Position numbers and translations under genes: made by a program. The notes under the pieces were generated by a model. That model was not told the origin of the DNA. It searched no databases and saw only the letters and a list, made by a program, of their open reading frames with translations. A stretch of DNA of 64,000 nucleotides from Bacillota bacterium. GTDB lineage: Bacteria; Bacillota; Bacilli; Paenibacillales; Paenibacillaceae. The DNA lies in the NCBI GenBank assembly GCA_023460795.1, contig JAEWPC010000018.1, positions 62,001-126,000 of the forward strand, read 5' to 3'. The first letter of the stretch is position 1. Each line of letters starts with the position of its first letter. Below, piece after piece: positions 25,797 through 32,645 of this stretch.

Positions 25797-26054
25797 ATGA
25801 GCATGTCCCTTTCATTAACGCCTCCCCCCAATTATATCCCTCCAAAACCGAACGTTTCCTACATTATCGATTGCGTTAACCAGTACACCTACGTGTGGCT
25901 GCGAAACGGCGAGAGCTTCTGGTTTTTCCCGGTATCCGTTCAAGGCTTCGGAGTCTCGGGCTTTAGATGGAACGGTTTTTCGTGGGTATTCTACGGTTTC
26001 GATCCGCGTTTGATCGATGCCGTTGCATGCCCTCCGATTCCAACTCTGTTCTGA
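25797..26054 (+). CDS. Small Tyr/Phe/Trp-rich protein of unknown function
   Basis: 85 residues starting at ATG 25797, six bases after AAGGAGAGG. No signal peptide or membrane helix. After a Pro-rich start (LTPPPNYIPPKP) there is a compact aromatic segment with CVNQYTYVWLRNGESFWFF, then FGVSGFRWNGFSWVFYGFD, ending ACPPIPTLF. The pattern, with repeated W-x-G/F-W, looks like a folded surface-binding or spore-associated protein, but I cannot name a family with confidence. A strong terminator follows. It is transcribed alone. Confidence 0.7.
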   Translation: MSMSLSLTPPPNYIPPKPNVSYIIDCVNQYTYVWLRNGESFWFFPVSVQGFGVSGFRWNGFSWVFYGFDPRLIDAVACPPIPTLF

Positions 26055-26068
26055 CGCCGCCACACAAA

Positions 26069-26101
26069 AAGAGCATCTAAGGCTGTGCCTTAGATGCTCT
26101 T
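26069..26101. terminator. Bidirectional terminator between the small aromatic protein and EamA genes
   Basis: Perfect 15-bp stem AAGAGCATCTAAGGC with GCCTTAGATGCTCTT, loop TGT. The stop codon of the leftward EamA gene lies inside the stem. The A-run on the left serves the leftward direction. Confidence 0.85.
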
Positions 26102-26989
26102 CATTCTAGGAAGCTGAGATAGAATCATGCCCGCCAGCATGAGCAGGCAACCGGCGACGCCTCGGTTTCCGAGGATCTCGTCTAAGAGCAGATAACCTCC
26201 GATGACGGCGAATACGGTCTCCATGCTCATGATAATGGCCGCTTGAGTAGGTTGAGCGTTCTTCTGCCCGACGATCTGCAGCGTGTACGCGATGCCAACC
26301 GAGCAAATGCCGCCGTACAGAATCGGAATGGCAGCCTGCGTAATGCCCGACCACTCGATTCTCTCTGTCGACAAAGCTACGATAAAGCTGAGTAACGAGC
26401 AGACTAATACTTGGAAGAACGATAGCTTGATGACGTCCGTCTTGCGAGAGAACCGATCGATCAGCAGAATATGCGCCGACCAGAAGAACGCGCCGATCAA
26501 CTCGTACAAGTCGCCTTTACCCAGCGTGAAATCCTTATTCATGCAAAGCAGGTATAATCCGGTCACGGCAAGCAGCGCGCCGAGCGTACCGTTCAAGCTG
26601 AGGCGCTGTCTCAAGAACAATCCGATGAAAGGCACGATGACGATGTACAAACCCGTGACGAATGCCGCTTTCCCCGCGGTCGTGTAGAGCAGCCCGATCT
26701 GCTGCAAGGACGCTCCGCAGAAAAGTACGATACCCGCGCCGATTCCGTATCCAGCCGAGCTCTTCCAACCCGTCCGCGCCTCCGACGAACGCTGCCGTTG
26801 CCCGGATTTTCGATCCAAATAGAGAATGAGCGGGATTAAGGACAACCCGCCTAATACGAATCTGACCGCGTTGAACGTATAGGGACCGACGTGCGTCATC
26901 CCTTCCCGTTGCGCCACGAAGGCGAATCCCCAGATGAATGCGGTAATAAGGAGCAAGAAACTCGATTGCCACTGTTGGTGTCTAGACAT
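26090..26989 (-). CDS. EamA/DMT-family transporter
   Basis: Ten-helix drug/metabolite transporter of about 299 residues. It holds two EamA repeats (about 10-140 and 155-290), the first with TAFIWGFAFVAQREGM and NAVRFVLGGLSLIPL, the second with GAFFWSAHILLIDRF and IIMSMETVFAVIGGYLLLDE, the conserved helix ending. I take ATG 26989, preceded by GAGGTC; ATG 27028 has no ribosome binding site. Substrate unknown; relatives export amino acids or metabolites. It is monocistronic. Confidence 0.88.
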   Translation of the reverse strand: MSRHQQWQSSFLLLITAFIWGFAFVAQREGMTHVGPYTFNAVRFVLGGLSLIPLILYLDRKSGQRQRSSEARTGWKSSAGYGIGAGIVLFCGASLQQIGLLYTTAGKAAFVTGLYIVIVPFIGLFLRQRLSLNGTLGALLAVTGLYLLCMNKDFTLGKGDLYELIGAFFWSAHILLIDRFSRKTDVIKLSFFQVLVCSLLSFIVALSTERIEWSGITQAAIPILYGGICSVGIAYTLQIVGQKNAQPTQAAIIMSMETVFAVIGGYLLLDEILGNRGVAGCLLMLAGMILSQLPRMKSI

Positions 26990-27047
26990 AAGATGACCTC
27001 GTTCCTGATATCTCCCAGTTTGAATCATATCTATCTAAAATAACAAA

Positions 27048-27081
27048 GACGCGGACCTCTTTCAATGAAGAGATCCGCGCC
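27048..27081 (-). terminator. Intrinsic terminator of the small membrane protein gene
   Basis: On the minus strand GGCGCGGATCTCTT (27081-27068) pairs with AAGAGGTCCGCGTC (27061-27048) with two wobbles, followed by TTTGTTATTTT. Confidence 0.8.
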
Positions 27082-27105
27082 TTTGCTACCTATAATATTG
27101 GAAAC

Positions 27106-27369
27106 TCACGCAGCCGGATGAGTGAACGGCCTATCGACGGAATCGGCATGAACAACGGGAGCATCAGGTGCGGCTTCGTCGTCAACGACTTTATAATATT
27201 TCTCGTACATATGGACCGGAACCATTAAGCAGACGCCGACGAGTATCAAACAGAAGGCGAAAAATCCATATGCGCTAATGAAGTCCGCGACCAGCTGACC
27301 GCCTTTCGCGGCTACTTTAGGGATGCTTTCGCCGATTGGGGGCAGGTTGGACAACCATTGTACGTTCAT
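27106..27369 (-). CDS. Small single-pass membrane protein of unknown function
   Basis: 87 residues. One clear membrane helix, about 36-52 (FFAFCLILVGVCLMVPV), sits between a 35-residue N-terminal part and an acidic C-terminal tail rich in Asp, Ala and Val (about 58-87). GGAGG lies seven bases before the ATG, and a good terminator follows, so the gene is probably real. I do not recognise the family, and the neighbours give no hint. Confidence 0.7.
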   Translation of the reverse strand: MNVQWLSNLPPIGESIPKVAAKGGQLVADFISAYGFFAFCLILVGVCLMVPVHMYEKYYKVVDDEAAPDAPVVHADSVDRPFTHPAA

Positions 27370-27489
27370 TGAGGATTCCTCCGTTTCGTTGTCTTTCTGA
27401 GTCTTATCTTAATGCGTCAGACAACGGAGGAATGTGATGAATGTCACAACTTAATGTGGCACTTTCTTGTCTTCCTTATTACAAGAAAA

Positions 27490-27519
27490 CCGCCAAACCT
27501 TTCATTGAAGGTTTAGCGG
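27490..27519 (-). terminator. Intrinsic terminator of the ArsR/SRPBCC operon
   Basis: On the minus strand CCGCTAAACCTT pairs with AAGGTTTGGCGG (12 bp, one wobble), followed by TTTTCTT, about 16 bases after the SRPBCC stop. Confidence 0.85.
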
Positions 27520-27534
27520 CTCGCTATTCCAAGC

Positions 27535-28035
27535 TTATTCTTCGGTCCGCCGCGCCGCGAGCAGTTCCACGAGACGCCCGAACGAATCGTTCATGCCCTT
27601 CTCCATGCCGGACTGCAGCATACCGTCCCGGTCCTCGACGGAGCGGAACACGGACTCCATCCTCACTTTCGTTCGATCCCCGGGCAACGCTTCGAAAGTC
27701 GCCGTCTCCAGCGTCACATGACCTCTCTTCGGCATTCCGAGGAATTCGAACGTCTGAACGATTCTCTCCGGGGCGGTGACCTCATGGAACACGCCGCAGA
27801 ACGCGAACTCTCCGCCGTTCGGAGCTTTGGAGACATACCTCCATGCCCCTCCGTCCCGAGCTTCGAATCGCTGCAAATCCATGGTTAGATCTCTTGGCCC
27901 CATCCATTGCACGAACAACTCCGCGTCCGTGAACGCCTCGAACACCAGCTCGCGGGGAGCGTCGAACTCCCTCTCGATCTCAATCACTTGCTTGCCCGGC
28001 TCCGCGGTCAGCTTCGTAAGATTCACAACCGTCAT
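27535..28035 (-). CDS. SRPBCC family protein (AHSA1/CalC-type)
   Basis: About 166 residues forming one START/Bet v1-like domain: IEIEREFDAPRELVFEAFTDAELFVQWMGP at the N-terminus and QSGMEKGMNDSFGRLVELL at the C-terminus are the family's first strand-helix and last helix. These domains bind hydrophobic ligands; the ligand here is unknown. Two starts are close together. ATG 28041 overlaps the ArsR stop but is too near AAGGAG; ATG 28035 has it at eight bases. It is co-transcribed with the ArsR gene, a very common pairing in Firmicutes. Confidence 0.88.
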   Translation of the reverse strand: MTVVNLTKLTAEPGKQVIEIEREFDAPRELVFEAFTDAELFVQWMGPRDLTMDLQRFEARDGGAWRYVSKAPNGGEFAFCGVFHEVTAPERIVQTFEFLGMPKRGHVTLETATFEALPGDRTKVRMESVFRSVEDRDGMLQSGMEKGMNDSFGRLVELLAARRTEE

Positions 28036-28037
28036 CC

Positions 28038-28379
28038 TCATTGCTCCTTTTCTTCGGATTGCGAACGGCGCTGCTCCATCCGCGTCTTCAACAAGTCGTC
28101 GAGTTTGCCGAATCGTTTGCTCCACATTGACCGGTAACGCTTAGCCCACTCCTCCACTTCGGTTATCGCTTGTTCGTTCAAGCGATAGATTCTCAATTGC
28201 GCTTTCTTCTCTACGTCGACGACGTTCGCGTCTCTAAGCACCTTCAAGTGCTGAGAGACGGCTTGCGGACTAATCGCGAAATTACCGCAAATGTCCGTAG
28301 CGGTGAGTTGGCCCTTCTCGGCCAGCAACTCAATGATATGGCGTCTATTCGGGTCTGCGATTGCTGCAAAAGTATCCAT
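28038..28379 (-). CDS. ArsR family winged-helix repressor
   Basis: About 113 residues. MDTFAAIADPNRRHIIELLAEKG opens the domain, then the recognition part CGNFAISPQAVSQHLKVLRDANVV and a wing with KKAQLRIYRLN. No Cys metal site is visible, so this is of the non-metal SRPBCC-linked branch. The frame reaches TTG 28397, but ATG 28379 gives the usual N-terminus. That ATG lies only about seven bases after the -10 box, so the mRNA may be leaderless. A palindrome in the promoter spacer suggests self-repression. Confidence 0.88.
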   Translation of the reverse strand: MDTFAAIADPNRRHIIELLAEKGQLTATDICGNFAISPQAVSQHLKVLRDANVVDVEKKAQLRIYRLNEQAITEVEEWAKRYRSMWSKRFGKLDDLLKTRMEQRRSQSEEKEQ

Positions 28380-28385
28380 GCCTTT

Positions 28386-28414
28386 ATTATAAACCAATAA
28401 CTTAATTAAGTAAA
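28386..28414 (-). promoter_or_regulatory. ArsR operon promoter with operator palindrome
   Basis: On the minus strand TTTACT (28414-28409), 17 bp, TATAAT (28391-28386). The spacer holds the perfect 12-bp palindrome ACTTAATTAAGT (28400-28411), a likely ArsR binding site. The start of transcription should fall at or next to ATG 28379. Confidence 0.75.
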
Positions 28415-28436
28415 CACTTAAATATAAATATTTCCG

Positions 28437-28835
28437 TTACGCGGGATTAACCGCAAAAAGAGAATGAATGTTGCCCTCAGGGTCAGCGAAGAAGGCGGTC
28501 GTGTGCCCCCATGACTTAAGCCTAGGCTCGGCGATCGGCATCGCGCCTTTGGCGACGAATTGCTCATACAACTCGTTCACGGCCTCGGGAGACTCGCATT
28601 CGAAATTGAGTTCGAAGGCTTGGCCTTGGCGCTTATCGATGTAAGTAGGATGCTGATCCGTATTCTCGGCTAACGTGGGTCTAGAACAAATCGCGAGACG
28701 GACTCCCGTATTCTCCAGCTCCACGTAATGCCCTTCTTCTACGACTACACGGAACCCGATGACGTCCCGATAGAAGCGTGCCAACGAAGCTACGTCGTCG
28801 GCCATGATCGTAATGCCCTCAAGTTTAACTCTCAT
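28437..28835 (-). CDS. VOC family protein (glyoxalase/bleomycin-resistance fold)
   Basis: 132 residues, one vicinal oxygen chelate domain made of two beta-alpha-beta-beta-beta units. LEGITIMADDVASLARFYRDVIGF opens the first; GHTTAFFADPEGNIHSLF closes the second with the usual DPEGN turn. Metal-ligand positions are present only in part (H37 region and E/H near the end), so catalysis is uncertain. AAGGAG precedes the ATG. It lies after the GNAT gene in the same direction, 12 bases apart, so the two may form an operon. Confidence 0.87.
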   Translation of the reverse strand: MRVKLEGITIMADDVASLARFYRDVIGFRVVVEEGHYVELENTGVRLAICSRPTLAENTDQHPTYIDKRQGQAFELNFECESPEAVNELYEQFVAKGAMPIAEPRLKSWGHTTAFFADPEGNIHSLFAVNPA

Positions 28836-28847
28836 ATCTATTCTCCT

Positions 28848-29360
28848 TCACACGATGTACATTCTGACCTTATCTTCGGAATCGCCGTAAGCGATGAGAC
28901 CCTCATCCCGCATGCCGAGCTTTGTTAGCAACCGTATCGACGCTTCGTTATCCGGTGTCGTGATGGCAGCGATCCGTCCGAATCCCAGCTCGTCCCGCGC
29001 ATACCTCAGCACGGCGGCCGTCGCCTCGTACGCATAGCCCTTACCCCAATAAGCCGGATGGAAAGCGTAGCCGACATCCGGGTCCTCCATAAAGTCCCGC
29101 TTCGCCAGTCCGCAAATCCCGATGGCTGTCCGTTGACCTTCGTCTTCCTTCAACTCTACTAAATAAAATCCGTATCCCAACCGCTCGTAAGACCCTAACG
29201 CAACCCTTACGATGTAGTCCCTCGCATCGTCCACGGTCTTCAAATTCCGATCGCCGATGTACCGAATCCAAGAGGGTTCCGTCATCAACTCGAACATAAA
29301 TGCCGCATCCTCGGGCGTCTGCCGGCGCAACGCCAGCCGTTCTGTCTCTAGTATAATCAC
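28848..29360 (-). CDS. GNAT family N-acetyltransferase (RimJ/RimL-like)
   Basis: 170 residues. ILETERLALRRQTPEDAAFMFELM is the typical start of RimJ/RimL-type acetyltransferases. The acetyl-CoA loop is near YWGKGYAYEATAAVLRYAR, and IAAITTPDNEASIRLLTKLGM is the closing motif. The start is GTG 29360 with AGGAGGGG upstream. Substrate unknown: such enzymes act on ribosomal proteins, amino acids or drugs. Confidence 0.9.
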   Translation of the reverse strand: MIILETERLALRRQTPEDAAFMFELMTEPSWIRYIGDRNLKTVDDARDYIVRVALGSYERLGYGFYLVELKEDEGQRTAIGICGLAKRDFMEDPDVGYAFHPAYWGKGYAYEATAAVLRYARDELGFGRIAAITTPDNEASIRLLTKLGMRDEGLIAYGDSEDKVRMYIV

Positions 29361-29380
29361 CGCCGCGCTTCCCCTCCTCG

Positions 29381-30205
29381 CTATAGGATCGTAGTCGCGT
29401 AGCTGCCTAGAATGTGCACATCGTGTCCGAACGTCTGGATGATTCGAATCGCTTTATCCATGCGCGGGTCGCTAAGGGCGGCTTCGGTCTCGATCAGGAA
29501 CCGGTAAGCGCCTAACTTCGTTCCCGTAGGTCTCGATTCGATCCAAGACAGGTTAACCGCCAACGCGGAGAAAACGTTCAGGATCGAGGACAGCACTCCC
29601 GGATATTCGTCGTTCGGAGTAATCAGCATCATCGTCTTCTTCTGCTCCGACTCGTCCGAATGCCTTTTGCCCGCCACGATAAACCGCGTATGGTTCGCGG
29701 AATGGTCTTGAAGCTCGCTCTGAAGAATTCTCAGCCCGAACTTCTCCGCGACGGATTGCGAACCTATAGCCGCCATATCGAGCCTGCCGGATTCCTTAAC
29801 GGACATAGCTGCCTTAGCCGTGCTGTCCGCATACTCGATCTTCAGACCGCGTTCCTTAATATACTGCCGACACTGGTTGATGGCCGGGGAGATCGACGTC
29901 ACCGTACGAATATCGCCGATCTGGCTGTCACCGTTACCGATCAGGTGCAGCGATACTTTAAAGATGACATCCGCTTCGATGAACAGGTTGTGCAGCAGTA
30001 ACCCGTCGATCGTCATATGGATGTTGCCCGCGATCGAATTCTCGATCGGCACGATGCATTTGTCCACCTCATCGTTGCTGACCGCTTCCAATACGTCCGG
30101 AATCGAATCGAGCATATGCCAGTCCACGTTCGTATCTGCAAAATACTTCAGAGCGGCTTCCTCCGAGAAGGTACCGCTGGGACCCAAGTAAGCGACTTTA
30201 ATCAT
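29381..30205 (-). CDS. pheA: Prephenate dehydratase
   Basis: Converts prephenate to phenylpyruvate in phenylalanine synthesis. About 274 residues. The N-terminal catalytic domain has YLGPSGTFSEEAALKYF, CIVPIENSIAGNIHMTIDGL and the catalytic NHTRFIV; the C-terminal ACT domain (about 195-270) has PGVLSSILNVFSALAVNLSWIESRPT, the ESRP phenylalanine-binding motif, so feedback inhibition is expected. AAGGAG lies seven bases before ATG 30205; the frame opens earlier without a ribosome binding site. It stands alone here. Confidence 0.95.
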   Translation of the reverse strand: MIKVAYLGPSGTFSEEAALKYFADTNVDWHMLDSIPDVLEAVSNDEVDKCIVPIENSIAGNIHMTIDGLLLHNLFIEADVIFKVSLHLIGNGDSQIGDIRTVTSISPAINQCRQYIKERGLKIEYADSTAKAAMSVKESGRLDMAAIGSQSVAEKFGLRILQSELQDHSANHTRFIVAGKRHSDESEQKKTMMLITPNDEYPGVLSSILNVFSALAVNLSWIESRPTGTKLGAYRFLIETEAALSDPRMDKAIRIIQTFGHDVHILGSYATTIL

Positions 30206-30355
30206 GGCTAACTCCTTTATGTCAAAGAATGGCGCGTTTAAGTTACGATTAGTATATCTCATAAGCCGCCACTCGGAAAACTAACCCGAACTTCTTCCAT
30301 GAGAGCCGTACGTAGTATACTTCTAGTAAAGCTGTCTATGGAGGATGAGTGAACG

Positions 30356-30973
30356 ATGGAACCTAAGTGGTTGGAGTGGGCCAAGAAAATCCAAGCGATC
30401 TCGCAAACCGGATTAACCTACGCCAAAGACGTATACGATATCGAGCGGTACGAAGAATTAAGGCGGCTAAGCGTCGACATTCTCTCCAATTACGCAACCG
30501 CCGGCAAGGATACGATTAAGCTGACCTTCGCTAGCGATACCGGTTACGCAACCCCCAAAGTCGATGTCAGGGCGGTCGTGTTCCAAGATGATCAGGTGCT
30601 TCTAGTACGAGAGAAAATAGACGGGGCATGGGCATTACCCGGAGGATGGGCGGATATCGGATACTCTCCTGCAGAGATAGCCGTGAAAGAAGTCCGGGAA
30701 GAAGCCGGATACGACGTCGAACCTGTAAGGCTTCTTGCTGTTATGGACAAGAAGTTTCACGGCCATCCGCCTGAGCCTTATCACGTCTATAAGCTGTTTA
30801 TTCAATGCAAGATTATTGGCGGAGAAGCGCTAAGCGGCGTTGAGACCAGCGAGGTTGCCTTCTTCGACCGGGATCGCCTGCCAGAGCTGTCGCAGGAGCG
30901 CAATACGGAAGCGCAAATTCAAACGATGTTCGAGTTCCTTCATCACCCGGCGAAAGAGGTTATCATCGATTGA
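30356..30973 (+). CDS. NUDIX hydrolase
   Basis: 205 residues. An N-terminal NUDIX_N domain (about 1-60) is followed by the NUDIX fold with GWADIGYSPAEIAVKEVREEAGYD, a complete GX5EX7REUXEEXGU box. In this subgroup, with YDIERYEELR near the start, ADP-ribose or similar nucleoside diphosphates are the usual substrates. It is divergent from pheA and monocistronic, with a terminator at 30995. Confidence 0.92.
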   Translation: MEPKWLEWAKKIQAISQTGLTYAKDVYDIERYEELRRLSVDILSNYATAGKDTIKLTFASDTGYATPKVDVRAVVFQDDQVLLVREKIDGAWALPGGWADIGYSPAEIAVKEVREEAGYDVEPVRLLAVMDKKFHGHPPEPYHVYKLFIQCKIIGGEALSGVETSEVAFFDRDRLPELSQERNTEAQIQTMFEFLHHPAKEVIID

Positions 30974-30994
30974 TCTCCCCTCTCCGAATGAATA

Positions 30995-31032
30995 AAGCCC
31001 CGCGACGCTCATGGAGAGCATCCGCGGGGCTT
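30995..31032. terminator. Terminator between convergent NUDIX and phytase-like genes
   Basis: Stem AAGCCCCGCG (30995-31004) with CGCGGGGCTT (31023-31032); the loop can form a further GCTC/GAGC stem. The flanks read TTCG on one side and TTTATT on the minus strand, so it serves the leftward gene best. Confidence 0.75.
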
Positions 31033-31045
31033 CGTTATGTCTTCG

Positions 31046-32506
31046 TTACTCTATCACGTAAGGAAGCTTGAACGTCCAAAGCTCTGTACCGTTCGCTGCC
31101 GATTCGCTGCCGATGCCGAAGTCGTTATCGTTGATGATGGCGATCGTATCCCCATTGATGAGCGAGAGACCCTCGATTTTCTCGAACGGGAACCCGAACT
31201 CGACGGCATCGATGACCGTATGCTTGGAGACGGGAGCAACGCCTTGGGCGCGCAGATCGGCGGCGGTCATCTGCTCCAGCGTCTTGCCGGCTGCCGCAGC
31301 ATCGTCGAATCGGCCCAGCACGTTGGTTGCGTTCGACAGCCCGACCGCATAGATGCGCTTAAGCTGAGCCGCTTCGCCCGAGAACTTGTCGCGCTCGTCG
31401 ACGAGCAGCACGTTCTCGTTCACGGCGACCAAGTCGGAGATGACGATATCGGCCTGTTTAACGTCTTTGAATTTAGATGCGTCTTCCGCCTGGTAAACAA
31501 ATTCACCAACCGGCTTCAAAGTATTCAGATCAATCTTGATAATCCTCAGCTGGCGCGAGCCGTCTACCGATTTATCCGGATTGCGCAGCGGGCTTTGCAT
31601 CGCCATGAACATCCAATTACCATCCGGCGTAATGCCGACCGCTTCCGCTCCGCGATTGGAACGAAGCTTAAGGTAGGCGGCCGGAAGCGTCTCGCGAGCC
31701 GGAACAAGAGGCGTTGCGACTTGCGATGCCCACCCTTGCGGAACGATGCGCTGTACGATCGTGCCGTCCCGCTTCGCTTGCACGATGCTAGGACCGTACT
31801 CCTCGCTAATCCAGAACGTATCGTCTTTCGCGTTGTAAGCAAGTCCTTCGATATCGAGACCGTACGGATCGTAGGAGAGCTTGGTTTGCGCGGAAGCATC
31901 ATAAGGCGTCTCGTCGCGCCCCTCGATGTTCGGCTTGCCCGTAATCGCGCCGCTTCCGGTTGCCGGGTTAACGCCGGACACTTTAAGCGGGATCGTCTCC
32001 AGGATCGTAATCTTTCCGTTGTTGATTTCGATTTTATAGAGAGAAGGATTGTACTTCTCAAGCGGGAACGTACGGCGAGTCTCGCCGCCTACCTCGACTT
32101 CCCCGTTCGGCCCGCGATCGGCCGTCGTATAGAACACGTTGCTCGGATCGCCCGGTATATGGGTCAAAGAAGAGCCGACTCCCATCTTCACGCCGTCTGC
32201 GAGATCCGGCGCCTCAAGCTGATATTTACCGGTCAATTGCGGCTTATCCGTCAAGGCCACGCTGCGGCGGTAATCGTCGTAATCCACATACTGTCCCGTC
32301 AATTCGGCAATGGCTCGAAGCGGCATATACAGACTGTCGTCGATCTCGACGGCCGGTTTAGACGGCTCGACGGCTTGCCCGTTCCATGTATACTTCACTT
32401 CGGGAGCCGGCGTCCCTTGAATGATTGAAGCAGCGGACACGGTTCCTGCTACTGCGAACGTGAGAACGACCGAGCTCGCGATTTTCCATTTGGCTTTCAA
32501 TTTCAT
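31046..32506 (-). CDS. Secreted esterase-like/phytase-like protein with copper-amine-oxidase N-terminal domain
   Basis: 486 residues. A signal peptide (about 1-26, ending VSAAS) precedes a short copper-amine-oxidase-like domain (about 36-88) with LYMPLRAIAELTGQYVDYDD. The main part (about 95-486) is a beta-propeller of the 'esterase-like activity of phytase' family, with YGLDIEGLAYNAKDDTFWISEEYGPSI, RGAEAVGITPDGNWMFMAMQ and FEKIEGLSLINGDTIAIINDNDFGI. Enzymatic activity of this family is poorly defined. It is the second large secreted protein in the window with the same N-terminal domain type. Confidence 0.9.
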   Translation of the reverse strand: MKLKAKWKIASSVVLTFAVAGTVSAASIIQGTPAPEVKYTWNGQAVEPSKPAVEIDDSLYMPLRAIAELTGQYVDYDDYRRSVALTDKPQLTGKYQLEAPDLADGVKMGVGSSLTHIPGDPSNVFYTTADRGPNGEVEVGGETRRTFPLEKYNPSLYKIEINNGKITILETIPLKVSGVNPATGSGAITGKPNIEGRDETPYDASAQTKLSYDPYGLDIEGLAYNAKDDTFWISEEYGPSIVQAKRDGTIVQRIVPQGWASQVATPLVPARETLPAAYLKLRSNRGAEAVGITPDGNWMFMAMQSPLRNPDKSVDGSRQLRIIKIDLNTLKPVGEFVYQAEDASKFKDVKQADIVISDLVAVNENVLLVDERDKFSGEAAQLKRIYAVGLSNATNVLGRFDDAAAAGKTLEQMTAADLRAQGVAPVSKHTVIDAVEFGFPFEKIEGLSLINGDTIAIINDNDFGIGSESAANGTELWTFKLPYVIE

Positions 32507-32605
32507 AGACCCCTTTCGGAATACAGAGAATGATTCCTGCTCCTTGAGTCTATCTACCGGATATTATCGCATTGTCAGAAGAAATCGGGGGTTTTGTTAA
32601 GAATA

Positions 32606-32637
32606 AAGCCAGGCTCCTGGCGTCAGGAGTCCGGCTT
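32606..32637 (-). terminator. Imperfect terminator of the transglutaminase-like gene
   Basis: On the minus strand AAGCCGGACTCCTG pairs with CAGGAGCCTGGCTT with two mismatches, then TTATTCTT. Confidence 0.6.
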
Positions 32638-32645
32638 ATAGGTTG

